Shown: in pieces, positions 16,529-23,779 of the stretch
Numbering within the stretch: position 1 is the stretch's first letter
How the letters are laid out: every line of letters starts with the position of its first letter
Origin: Variovorax sp.
Lineage (GTDB): Bacteria; Pseudomonadota; Gammaproteobacteria; Burkholderiales; Burkholderiaceae_C
Direction of reading: 5' to 3'
NCBI GenBank assembly: GCA_004210915.1
Contig: SEGS01000071.1
Span: 1 to 41,097 of the forward strand
Length of the DNA: 41,097 bases
Made by a program: the position numbers and the translations under genes
Notes under the pieces: generated by a model
What the model was told of the DNA's origin: nothing
What the model saw: the letters and a program-made list of their open reading frames with translations, nothing else
Databases searched by the model: none

Positions 16529-17191
16529 TTACGGAAGGGTCGAGCCGTGATCCGTCGAGCGGCCTGCTGGCGCCGGCCGGCGCGCGAGTTGCTGTCCGAT
16601 GAACCCGTCGAAGGCGTCGAGCAGCGATTGCATCGCAAACGCGTCGCCTTCCAGCTGCGCCAGCGCAACGCAGGTCGCTTCCAGCGTCGACAACTGGTGG
16701 GCCTCGTGGGCCTTGCGGATCAGATAGCGGGAAGCGGGTGTGGCCGCCAGCGGCAGCCGCCGCATCGACTGCAGCTGCGGGTTGAGCACCAGCATCTTGC
16801 GGCACTTGCGCCACGTGCCGTCCAGCACCACCAGCCGCGTCGGTTGCAAAGGCCGGCGCGGCGCGGGCTCTGGCACGGGTGGCAGCAGGTCAGTGCCCAG
16901 GTCGTGACGGGTCTCGGGGAACAGCAGCAGGTTGCAATGCGGCCCATGCAGCGCCGCGTCGAGCGCTGCGCCGAATACCTCGCCTGTCAGCACCTGGCTG
17001 CGCTGCAGGCTCAGATGCAGCAAGCGCGCGCTGCCTTTGGCCTCTGTGACTTCCATCGGGTGCTGGAGGATCAACACCTCCGTGTGATGCGACGTCGGTG
17101 TCACCCATTGGCACAGGCAAGTGCTTTGCGGGCGCAGGCAAGCCGCGCAGCGAATGCGTTTGCCGCGGACGACGGGCGGGCGCTCCGTCAT
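16529..17191 (-). CDS. DTW domain-containing tRNA-uridine aminocarboxypropyltransferase
   Basis: A 220-residue SPOUT-like enzyme of the DTW family (TapT/DTWD type), which adds the 3-amino-3-carboxypropyl group from S-adenosylmethionine to uridine in tRNA (acp3U). The N-terminal cysteine cluster (CAACLRPQSTCLC, residues 15-27) is present, and the signature appears as LDGTWRKCRKM, with G inserted between D and TW as is common. RYLIRKAHEAHQLSTLEA is the family C-terminal motif. The ATG at 17191 lies 11 bp after the deoxyribosyltransferase stop, suggesting one transcript. Confidence 0.88.
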   Translation of the reverse strand: MTERPPVVRGKRIRCAACLRPQSTCLCQWVTPTSHHTEVLILQHPMEVTEAKGSARLLHLSLQRSQVLTGEVFGAALDAALHGPHCNLLLFPETRHDLGTDLLPPVPEPAPRRPLQPTRLVVLDGTWRKCRKMLVLNPQLQSMRRLPLAATPASRYLIRKAHEAHQLSTLEATCVALAQLEGDAFAMQSLLDAFDGFIGQQLARRPAPAGRSTDHGSTLP

Positions 17192-17202
17192 GGTGGGGGT
17201 GA

Positions 17203-17769
17203 CTACGCGGAGCCTCGCTGGTCGCGCAACAACACGCCGGCCAGCGAAGCAAGCGCCGCCTCGGCCGATTCGGCGATGCGGGTCGAGCGCGTGAGCATCA
17301 GGTTCAGGCGTTGGCCCAGCCCTTCGACCATCACGCCGCTCACGCGTTCGCGGATGACGCCGGAGGCATCGCTGTCGCAGGCGAGGGCGGCGCAGACGCG
17401 CTCGGCGTAGGTGCCGGGCGCCACGCCATAGGCGATCACCGGCTTGCCCAGCGCGGTGGCATAGCCGACCTCGAACACCGTGCCCGAATCGGGCTCGTGG
17501 CCGCGGAACGGGACCAGGTTGGCGACAACGCCATCCGCCTCGCGGATCAGCCGGATGTTACCGTCGTAGATGCGCTGCGCGCGCTCCTCGTCGGAGAAGC
17601 GCAGGTCGGCCGAGATACCGCCGTCGGAGGGCGGCACGCCTTCGATGCCGAGGGTGTTGCAACAGGCCATCAGCCGGCCGAAGATGGCCTCGCTGTTCCG
17701 GAAGAACACGTCAGGCCCGGCGAGATAGACGCGGGGGCGGCGGGGGTCGAGAGGGCTGCGCTGGCTCAT
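17203..17769 (-). CDS. Nucleoside 2-deoxyribosyltransferase
   Basis: A 188-residue enzyme that exchanges the base on 2'-deoxyribonucleosides or hydrolyses deoxynucleoside monophosphates. Signatures are RVYLAGPDVFF near the N-terminus, D79 in READGVVAN, and the nucleophile motif GTVFEVGYATALGKPV with E100. The length is normal for the family. The ATG at 17769 gives a start just before the first strand; the ribosome site is weak (GAGA). It heads a short unit with the DTW gene. A role in nucleotide salvage or clean-up of damaged nucleotides is likely. Confidence 0.9.
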   Translation of the reverse strand: MSQRSPLDPRRPRVYLAGPDVFFRNSEAIFGRLMACCNTLGIEGVPPSDGGISADLRFSDEERAQRIYDGNIRLIREADGVVANLVPFRGHEPDSGTVFEVGYATALGKPVIAYGVAPGTYAERVCAALACDSDASGVIRERVSGVMVEGLGQRLNLMLTRSTRIAESAEAALASLAGVLLRDQRGSA

Positions 17770-17864
17770 CGACCCATTCTCGCGGACGTGCGCGGCCGGC
17801 TGCTGTGCGCCAGCCACCGCGACGCGGCCTTGGCTGCCCGTCGGGATTGCTTGCCGCTTGTACG

Positions 17865-18866
17865 CTAGGTTCGCGCGCGGTCGGCCGCCGGTGGCACAGT
17901 GGCCGACGCGGCAGCGGCCGCCGGCGCTTCCTTGGTGACGAGCCAGATGCCGTAGCAAACCAGCAGCAGCGCGATCCCGTTGCGCCACTCCAGGATGGTT
18001 TCGTGCAGGAACGCGGCCGACAGCAAGGCGCCGAACACGGGCACCATGAAATTGAAGGCTGTGATCATGCTCACGCGGTTGTGCTTGAGCAGCAGGCTCC
18101 AGATCGAAATGGCCAGCGACGACAGCAGCACCAAGTACGCGAGCAAGGCGGTGGAAGCGGGCGTGAAACCGTGCAGCCCGCCGCCCAGCGTGTAGCCGGC
18201 GGCCAGCAGCGCGGCGCCGCCGAAGCCCAACTGGTAGCCCGTCATCACGATCGGGTCGACGCCTTGCGACACGCGCTTGCCGTAGATGCTGGCGGCCGCC
18301 AGCACGAGCGCCGCGATGATCACGAAGCCCTCGCCCAGCAGCGTGAAATCGAGTGCCAGGAGACTGCCCCAGCCGGCGCCGAGGTTGACGATCATCACAC
18401 CCGCGAAGCCGACCACGCAGCCCAGTGTCTTGCTGTAGCTCAGTCGGTCGTTGCGGTAGATGAAGTGCGCCAGCAGCACGCTGAAGAAGGTGCCGGTCGC
18501 GTTCATGATCGAGCTCTTCACACCGGTGGTGTACGCGAGGCCGATGTAGAAAAACACGTACTGGAGGGTGGTCTGCGTGAGCCCGAGCACGGCGAACTGC
18601 CCGAGCGCGCTGCGCGAGAACCCGCCGATGCGCTTGCCGCTCAGGGCGGCATAGGCCAGCAACAGCGCCCCGGCCAATGCGAAGCGCCAACCCGCGAATA
18701 CCAGCTTCGAGGGGATGTCGGTGGGCGCGATGCCGAACAGGGCGTAGCCGTTCTTGATCGCCGGATAGGAGCTGCCCCACAGCAGGCAGCAGAACAGTGC
18801 CAGCAGGAACACCACCTTGCGCTGCGTCAGGGCAGGGGCGGCGGGGGAATCGGGAATTGCGGTCAC
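17865..18866 (-). CDS. EamA/DMT family transporter
   Basis: A 333-residue inner-membrane protein with about ten hydrophobic helices in two EamA repeats. The first begins KVVFLLALFCCLLWGSSYPAIK, a hallmark of the drug/metabolite transporter superfamily, and the second starts near GEGFVIIAALVLAAASIYGKR. It probably exports or takes up a small metabolite. The start is GTG at 18866. A TAGAAT -10-like box lies at 18919-18914 (minus strand), with the palindrome AGTTGTACGACAACT right behind it, so the gene is likely repressed by a GntR-type regulator. It is 95 bp upstream of the deoxyribosyltransferase gene on the same strand. Confidence 0.92.
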   Translation of the reverse strand: MTAIPDSPAAPALTQRKVVFLLALFCCLLWGSSYPAIKNGYALFGIAPTDIPSKLVFAGWRFALAGALLLAYAALSGKRIGGFSRSALGQFAVLGLTQTTLQYVFFYIGLAYTTGVKSSIMNATGTFFSVLLAHFIYRNDRLSYSKTLGCVVGFAGVMIVNLGAGWGSLLALDFTLLGEGFVIIAALVLAAASIYGKRVSQGVDPIVMTGYQLGFGGAALLAAGYTLGGGLHGFTPASTALLAYLVLLSSLAISIWSLLLKHNRVSMITAFNFMVPVFGALLSAAFLHETILEWRNGIALLLVCYGIWLVTKEAPAAAAASATVPPAADRART

Positions 18867-18897
18867 AAGGAAGCTCCGGGCAGGCGGAGCTCAAGAT

Positions 18898-18938
18898 TGC
18901 CCCAAAGTGGGGCATTCTAGGTCAGTTGTACGACAACT
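18898..18938 (-). promoter_or_regulatory. Promoter/operator of the EamA gene with two inverted repeats
   Basis: Three elements line up. TGCCCC-AAAGT-GGGGCA (18898-18914) forms a 6-bp stem at the expected transcription start. TAGAAT on the minus strand (18919-18914) is a good -10 box. AGTTGT-ACG-ACAACT (18924-18938) is a perfect palindrome in the -35/-10 spacer and fits the T-N-GT-N3-AC-N-A pattern of FadR/FCD-type GntR operators. No GntR gene is in the window. Confidence 0.55.
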
Positions 18939-18975
18939 AACGAATTTTGGGCGGGCCTGACGCTTGGATCGGCTC

Positions 18976-19012
18976 TTCAGTCAGCCTGAAACCGCAAGTC
19001 ATACGATGACTT
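18976..19012. promoter_or_regulatory. Upstream palindromes of the EamA control region
   Basis: TTCAG-TCAGC-CTGAA (18976-18990) and AAGTCAT-ACG-ATGACTT (18996-19012, 7-bp arms). The second shares the frame AGT-N3-ACG-N3-ACT with the palindrome at 18924-18938, and the centres are 73 bp apart, close to seven helical turns. It may be a distal operator site. Confidence 0.45.
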
Positions 19013-19039
19013 GGCGGGTGCAGCGCAATTGCGGCCTCC

Positions 19040-19915
19040 TCAATGGGCCGCCGCCGTACGCGCGCCGCTACGCGACAGCCACCCGCCGAAGATCGGCGCA
19101 GTGATGTACATCACCACCGAATAAATCGCGGCGGGCAGGGCGAGCTGGTAGCTCCCTAGCACGCTCAGCGCGATGAAGATCGCAAGCGTGGAGTTGTGGA
19201 TGCCGATCTCGAAGCTGATCGCGGTCGACAGCGGTTTGTCCAGCCCAGCCAGCCGGCTCAGTCCGTAGCCCGCCATCAGGCTCAGCAGGTTGAAGGCCAG
19301 CACGGCCGGGCCGATTTGCGTGAAGGTGGTGGCGATGGAGCTCCACTCCTTCGTGATCGCGCCGACCGTCACGATCGCCAACACCAGTGCGCTGAAGATC
19401 TTCACCGGCTTCTCCATCCGCGCCGAGAAACCTGGCCGCCGCGATGCGACCACCATCCCCAGCGCCACCGGCAGCAGCACGATCGCGATCACCTCGACGA
19501 GCTTGCCGGTCTGGATCGGCACCACCTGGCCGCTGCGTGCAAAGTGCGCGATCGACCAGTTGGCGATCAGCGGCAGCGTGACGATCGACAGCAGCGTGTT
19601 CACGGCGGTCAGCGAGATGTTCATCGCCACATTGCCGCCGAACAGGTGTGAGAACAGGTTGGCGGAGATGCCGCCCGGCGAGGCGGCCAGCAGCATCAGC
19701 CCGATCGCGAACACAGGCGACAGCCCGAAGCCGACGACGATCGCGTAGCAGGCGAGCGGCAGGCCCACGACCTGCAGCGTCAGCGCGATCGTCACGGCCT
19801 TCGGATGCTTCAACAGCCGCTGGAAGTCCGCCACCGAGAGCGTCAGCCCCAGCCCGAACATCACCAGCGCCAGCGCGCCGAACAGGAAGCGGGTGATCAG
19901 GACGGTGCTGTCCAT
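19040..19915 (-). CDS. BASS family transporter (bile acid:sodium symporter fold)
   Basis: A 291-residue inner-membrane protein with about nine to ten hydrophobic helices. LMLLAASPGGISANLFSHLFGGNVAMNISLT matches the crossover region of the SBF/BASS family, and GIHNSTLAIFIAL is the second crossover-like motif. These proteins carry organic anions with sodium. The ATG at 19915 lies 13 bp after the class II aldolase gene, so it is the last gene of the HD/aldolase/BASS unit and a good candidate importer for its substrate. Confidence 0.9.
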   Translation of the reverse strand: MDSTVLITRFLFGALALVMFGLGLTLSVADFQRLLKHPKAVTIALTLQVVGLPLACYAIVVGFGLSPVFAIGLMLLAASPGGISANLFSHLFGGNVAMNISLTAVNTLLSIVTLPLIANWSIAHFARSGQVVPIQTGKLVEVIAIVLLPVALGMVVASRRPGFSARMEKPVKIFSALVLAIVTVGAITKEWSSIATTFTQIGPAVLAFNLLSLMAGYGLSRLAGLDKPLSTAISFEIGIHNSTLAIFIALSVLGSYQLALPAAIYSVVMYITAPIFGGWLSRSGARTAAAH

Positions 19916-19928
19916 GAAGTTCTTTCGG

Positions 19929-20696
19929 CTACTGCCTGTAGCTGTCGTCGAGGCGGTCGAGCTTGCGGATGAGCGACGGCCAGACGAAGCTGCCGCCGAG
20001 GCCGCCGGTCTGCACCTTCATCGCCTGGCCCACGCCTTCGACGATGCGCGGGTCGACATGCGTTAGCTCGCCGCCGCCGGACTGCGCGGCGATCTGGATC
20101 TGGCAGGTGGCCTCGAAGGTGTACATCGCGAGGAAGGCATCGGCGATGGTCTTGCCGCAGGTCAAAAGGCCGTGGTTGCGCAGCATGAGGAAGTTCGCGC
20201 CGCCCATGTCGGCCTGCAGGCGCGGCTTCTCGTCGTCGCGGAAGGCCACGCCCTCGTAGTCGTGGTACGCGAGCGAGGCCAGCACGAAGGTCGATTGCTG
20301 GCTGATCGGCAGCACGCCGCCTTTCTGCGCGCTCACCGCGATGCCGGCGCGCGTGTGGGTGTGCAGCACGCACTGGATGTCCTCGCGCGCCGCGTGGATC
20401 GCGCTGTGGATCACGAAGCCCGCCGGATTCACGGGGTAGGGCGAGTCGATGATCTTGTTGCACGCCTGGTCGACCTTGACCAGGCTCGACGCGGTGATCT
20501 CGTCGAACATCAGGCCATAGGGGTTGATGAGGAAGTGATGCTCCGGCCCCGGCACGCGTGCGCTGATGTGCGTGAAGACGAGGTCGCTCCAGCCGTGCAG
20601 CGCGACCAGGCGGTAGCAGGCTGCGAGGTCGACGCGCAGTTGCCATTCCTCCGCGGAGACGAGTTGCTGGACTTCGGATGGGGATGTGGCGTTCAT
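19929..20696 (-). CDS. Class II aldolase/adducin family protein
   Basis: A 255-residue cytoplasmic protein of the class II aldolase/adducin fold. Zinc ligands are seen as H112-T-H114 in LHTHTRAG, and a third His in LRNHGLL. VFTHISARVPG and FLINPYG are family motifs. The position that holds the catalytic Glu in fuculose-phosphate aldolase reads FVIHSAIHA, so the usual acid is absent and a simple sugar-phosphate aldolase role is doubtful. Many such adducin-like members have unknown or decarboxylase-type functions. It sits 25 bp after the HD gene and 13 bp before the BASS transporter. Confidence 0.9.
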   Translation of the reverse strand: MNATSPSEVQQLVSAEEWQLRVDLAACYRLVALHGWSDLVFTHISARVPGPEHHFLINPYGLMFDEITASSLVKVDQACNKIIDSPYPVNPAGFVIHSAIHAAREDIQCVLHTHTRAGIAVSAQKGGVLPISQQSTFVLASLAYHDYEGVAFRDDEKPRLQADMGGANFLMLRNHGLLTCGKTIADAFLAMYTFEATCQIQIAAQSGGGELTHVDPRIVEGVGQAMKVQTGGLGGSFVWPSLIRKLDRLDDSYRQ

Positions 20697-20721
20697 GGCG
20701 TGCTCCGTGGCGTGTGGGGGG

Positions 20722-21315
20722 TCAGACGGTCGCGGGCTGTTGCTGCAGCGCCGCCTTGTAGATGCTCTGCCGCGGCTGGGCCATCACACGGCGCAGCATC
20801 GGCATGAACTCTTCGATGGGCAAGGTCTCGGCGGTCGCATCGAAAGCCGGGTTGTCGTAGAGCTCGCAGAATTCGGCCGTACGGTCGAAGTGCGGATGGC
20901 TGCGGAAGTTCTCGCGCAGATCGCGATCCAGGCCGAGGTGATGGAAGAAGTAGTGGCCCTGGAAGATGCCGTGGTTCTGCACCATCCACAGGTTCTCTTC
21001 GGTCACGAAGGGCTTCACGATGGCCGCGGCGATGTCCGGGTGGTTGAAGCTGCCGAGCGTGTCGCCGATGTCGTGCAGCAGCGCGCACACCACGTACTCC
21101 TCGTCGCGGCCGTCGCGCAATGCACGTGTGGCGGTCTGCAGCGAGTGGGTGTAGCGGTCGACCGGGAAGCCGCCGTAGTCGCCTTGCAGGATCTGCAGAT
21201 GCTTGACCACGCGCTCGGGCAGGCCGCCCGCGAACTGCATGAACTCGCCGCCGATCACCTGCCAGTCTTCGCGCGTGCTGTCCTGCATGCTCTTGAAGCT
21301 CGCTCTTGCATTCAT
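20722..21315 (-). CDS. HD-domain protein, possible PhnZ/MIOX-like mixed-valent diiron oxygenase
   Basis: A 197-residue HD-superfamily protein. Candidate metal ligands are H57 (YTHSLQ), H81-D82 (LLHDIGD), H92, H115 or H121, and D154 or D159 (YDNPAFD), a six-ligand diiron pattern. The H57 to H81 spacing of 24 equals that between H34 and H58 of PhnZ, and Y47 stands where PhnZ has Tyr24; the PhnZ Glu27 position is F50. This suggests the oxygen-dependent C-C or C-P cleaving group of HD proteins (PhnZ, TmpB, inositol oxygenase) rather than a phosphohydrolase, but the missing Glu leaves the substrate open. It is the first gene of the unit and faces a Crp/Fnr regulator across 105 bp. Confidence 0.8.
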   Translation of the reverse strand: MNARASFKSMQDSTREDWQVIGGEFMQFAGGLPERVVKHLQILQGDYGGFPVDRYTHSLQTATRALRDGRDEEYVVCALLHDIGDTLGSFNHPDIAAAIVKPFVTEENLWMVQNHGIFQGHYFFHHLGLDRDLRENFRSHPHFDRTAEFCELYDNPAFDATAETLPIEEFMPMLRRVMAQPRQSIYKAALQQQPATV

Positions 21316-21372
21316 CGTGTTGTCTCCGTTCTTCGGGGTGCGGCCACTGTAGTCCGGGGCTTGACGGCCAAC

Positions 21373-21388
21373 TGTCGGCGATTTGACA
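21373..21388. promoter_or_regulatory. Candidate Crp/Fnr-type operator
   Basis: TGTCG-GCGATT-TGACA has the 5-6-5 layout of Crp/Fnr boxes (TGTNN-N6-NNACA). It lies between the divergent HD-operon and Crp-type regulator genes, 33 bp before the regulator start. One half-site is imperfect. Confidence 0.4.
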
Positions 21389-21420
21389 ATGGAGCGCCCT
21401 CGTAAACCCCCGGGTCACGC

Positions 21421-22143
21421 ATGCCCTTGCCCACCAAACCGCGCATCTCGGCCGCGCATCGCCGCGTCATGGAAGCGAACCCGTGGTTTGCTGCGATGCC
21501 GCGCCCGCAACGTGAGGCCTTGCTCGGTGCCGCCGAACTGGTGCATGTGCAGCGGCACGCGATGGTCTTCCGGCAGGGCGATCCGCTGCAGGCCGCGGGC
21601 GGCGGGTTCTACGGCCTGGCGGCGGGCCACATCAAGGTGTCGACGCTTCGGCAGGACGGCCGCGAGGCCATCCTCGCGATGCTCGAGCCGGGCAACTGGT
21701 TCGGCGAGATCACGCTCATCGACGGCTCGCCGCGCACGCACGATGCCACGGCGCTGAGCGCACTCGATCTGCTGGTGGTGCCGCCCGAAGCCTTCGTGCA
21801 GCAGATGCGGGACGTGGTGTTCGCCAACGCGATGTCGGCGCTGCTCGCAGCGCGCGTCCGGGCGCTCTACAGCATGATGGAAGACGCCACGCTGCGCGGG
21901 CTGCGCGCACGGGTCGCGCGCCGTTTACTGAGCCTGGCGCGCGGCGACGCGACGCAATCGACCGAACTGCGCCTCTGCGTCCGCCTGCCGCAGGAGGCGC
22001 TCGCGATGATGCTGGGCATTACGCGGCAAACGCTGTCGAAGGAGCTCAACGCGTTGGCGCAGGACGGCGTGATCAGCCTCGGGTACGGACGCATTGAACT
22101 GCGCTCGCTCGACGCGCTGCACCGCCTTGGCGGCGCGAGCTGA
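21421..22143 (+). CDS. Crp/Fnr family transcriptional regulator
   Basis: A 240-residue regulator with an N-terminal cyclic-nucleotide-binding fold (VFRQGDPLQAAGGGFYGLAAG, LEPGNWFGEITLIDGSPRTH) and a C-terminal winged helix (MMLGITRQTLSKELNALAQDGVISL). It lacks the N-terminal Fe-S cysteines of Fnr, and the nucleotide-binding loop reads GEITLIDGSPRTHDA, where the cAMP-contacting Arg-Ser of Crp is not conserved in the usual form, so the effector is unknown. It is divergent from the HD/aldolase/BASS unit and probably controls it. Confidence 0.9.
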   Translation: MPLPTKPRISAAHRRVMEANPWFAAMPRPQREALLGAAELVHVQRHAMVFRQGDPLQAAGGGFYGLAAGHIKVSTLRQDGREAILAMLEPGNWFGEITLIDGSPRTHDATALSALDLLVVPPEAFVQQMRDVVFANAMSALLAARVRALYSMMEDATLRGLRARVARRLLSLARGDATQSTELRLCVRLPQEALAMMLGITRQTLSKELNALAQDGVISLGYGRIELRSLDALHRLGGAS

Positions 22144-22151
22144 GCTGGCGT

Positions 22152-23120
22152 CTAGCGGATCACGCGCCCGTCGGCGCTGATCGACACCAGGTCGATCGCC
22201 GCGGCGGCCTCGCGGGTCGCGCCGCGCAGGTTCACCCGGAAACCGCCCGCGTCGTAGCCCTGCATCGCGGGCGAGGGCACGACCTGCGAGACGACCACGC
22301 CGCCGATGTCCTTGCCCAGCGCGGTGTACAGCGGATCAATGCCCACGGCCGAGAAGTTGAGGAAGGCGCCCGCGTAGCCGCTCTTGCGCATGCCGCGGAT
22401 GAACGCCGCGGTCGACTTGAAGAGCGAGGCCTGGATGATCGCCTGCGGGTTCGCCGCCTTGACCTGCGTCACCGCGGCAGAGACTTGGGCGCCATTCAGC
22501 GCCACGAAGGCCGTCGCGACCAGCGGCGGCAGCTTGAGGCTCGCGAGCGCGCCACTCACGGCAGCCTGCCCGGCCTGCCCCATGAGGCCCTCTTCGCCGA
22601 GCAGGGCGATGCGCGTGAGCCCCATGGTGGCGCAGTGCTGCACCATCTTGAAGGCTTCGTCCGCCATGCTGGGTCGAACATGGAAGACCTGCGCATGCGC
22701 GGCGTCGCGCAGCAGGTCCGGTGCGGCGAAGGGCGCGACCAGCAGCGACGACTGGGCCTTCGCCACGTCGGCCGCGGCCACGCTGCTGGCTGTGCCCACG
22801 AAGCCGAACAGCACATCGGCGCCTTCGGCCAGCAATTGCTTGGCGTTGGCTGCCGCGCGCGTGGCGTCGTAGGCGTCGTCCACCTGGCGCAGCTCGATGC
22901 GCGCCGGGATGTCGCTGCGGCTGTTGTAGCTGTCGATGTACAGCTTGGCGCCCGCTGCGAACGCCAGGCCGATTTCACTGGCGTCGCCCGTGAGCGGCAC
23001 CGATTGCCCGAGCACCAAGGGCCGGCCAGCTGGCGCAGCGAAAGCGGCCCAAGGCCCTGCGAGGCTGCCGAGCGCGGCGCCGGCGAGCGTGTCAGTCAAC
23101 CACTGTCTGCGAGTCGTCAT
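22152..23120 (-). CDS. ABC transporter substrate-binding protein (Peripla_BP_6), Tat signal, internally shortened
   Basis: A branched-chain-amino-acid-type periplasmic binding protein. A twin-arginine signal peptide begins TTRRQWLTDTLAG. The first lobe is intact (LVLGQSVPLTGDASEIG, DVLFGFVGTASS, HVRPSMADEAFKMV). After GGVVVSQVVPSPAM the protein jumps directly to GYDAGGFRVNL and the normal C-terminal strand (DLVSISADGRVIR). The family usually has some 60-70 residues there (the SYGSLEGF-type helices), so an in-frame segment near position 22265 appears missing and the product (322 aa) is about 60 residues short. Two ATGs adjoin (23123 and 23120); AAGGTG at 23132-23127 is better spaced for the second. 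No permease genes are near. Confidence 0.8.
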   Translation of the reverse strand: MTTRRQWLTDTLAGAALGSLAGPWAAFAAPAGRPLVLGQSVPLTGDASEIGLAFAAGAKLYIDSYNSRSDIPARIELRQVDDAYDATRAAANAKQLLAEGADVLFGFVGTASSVAAADVAKAQSSLLVAPFAAPDLLRDAAHAQVFHVRPSMADEAFKMVQHCATMGLTRIALLGEEGLMGQAGQAAVSGALASLKLPPLVATAFVALNGAQVSAAVTQVKAANPQAIIQASLFKSTAAFIRGMRKSGYAGAFLNFSAVGIDPLYTALGKDIGGVVVSQVVPSPAMQGYDAGGFRVNLRGATREAAAAIDLVSISADGRVIR

Positions 23121-23199
23121 CATGGGTCACCTTTGGTAACAATGTGACTCATGTTAGCAACAAGGATGCCTGCCTCGGCGCCGGGCACACTCAAGCGCC

Positions 23200-23754
23200 A
23201 TGCATATCTTCTTGTCGTTGTCCTTGCTGAAACCGTTCACCGTCGCGGCCGTGCTTTCGGTGCTGGTCGCCTGCACCGCGCCGCCGCGCCTGGCGCCACC
23301 CGACGCGCCGCAAGACGCATCGCCTGCGCCGACACCCGCCACTGCACCCGCCACTGCACCCGCTGCTGCGCCTGCCCCTGCGCAGGGCGTGATGATCATC
23401 AACGAGCCGCCGCCGCGGATCGTGGGAAGCCCGCCGCCGCTGCGTGACCCGGGCCCAGGCACGCCAAGCCGAGCCATGCAGCCGGTGGTGCCCGCGCGGC
23501 CGTTGGTGCAACCACCGCCCGACTACCCGGCCGCGTTGCGAGAGCAGGAGATCGACGGTCGCGTGGTCGCCATCGTCACGGTGGCGGCGTCGGGGCAGGT
23601 CGAGGCGATTACGATCCGCAGCGCCACGGACCCCTTGTTCGAACAGGCGGTGCGTGCCGCACTGAAGCGGTGGCGATTCGAGCCCGCACGCTCGGCCTCT
23701 GGCGAGGCGGTGCCGGACCGCGTGCAAATCCCTTTCAGGTTCCGGGTGGAATGA
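23200..23754 (+). CDS. TonB C-terminal domain lipoprotein
   Basis: A 184-residue envelope protein. The N-terminus is a lipoprotein signal ending in the lipobox LVAC (C25). A Pro/Ala-rich linker (residues 28-65) resembles the periplasm-spanning part of TonB. The C-terminal 80 residues form a TonB_C domain (DYPAALREQEIDGRVVAIVTV, RAALKRWRFEPA, IPFRFRVE). A classical TonB has an uncleaved transmembrane anchor that contacts ExbB; a lipid anchor cannot do this, and no exbBD genes are near. It may act in outer-membrane or cell-wall processes instead. The start ATG has no clear ribosome site. Confidence 0.85.
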   Translation: MHIFLSLSLLKPFTVAAVLSVLVACTAPPRLAPPDAPQDASPAPTPATAPATAPAAAPAPAQGVMIINEPPPRIVGSPPPLRDPGPGTPSRAMQPVVPARPLVQPPPDYPAALREQEIDGRVVAIVTVAASGQVEAITIRSATDPLFEQAVRAALKRWRFEPARSASGEAVPDRVQIPFRFRVE

Positions 23755-23756
23755 GC

Positions 23757-23771
23757 CGGGGCGATGCCCCG
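23757..23771. terminator. Hairpin between convergent TonB-like and trmB genes
   Basis: CGGGGC-GAT-GCCCCG forms a 6-bp GC stem with a 3-nt loop in the 25-bp gap between two convergent stops. There is no clear U-run on either side, so it would be a weak bidirectional terminator. Confidence 0.4.
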
Positions 23772-23779
23772 CTGCGCGC

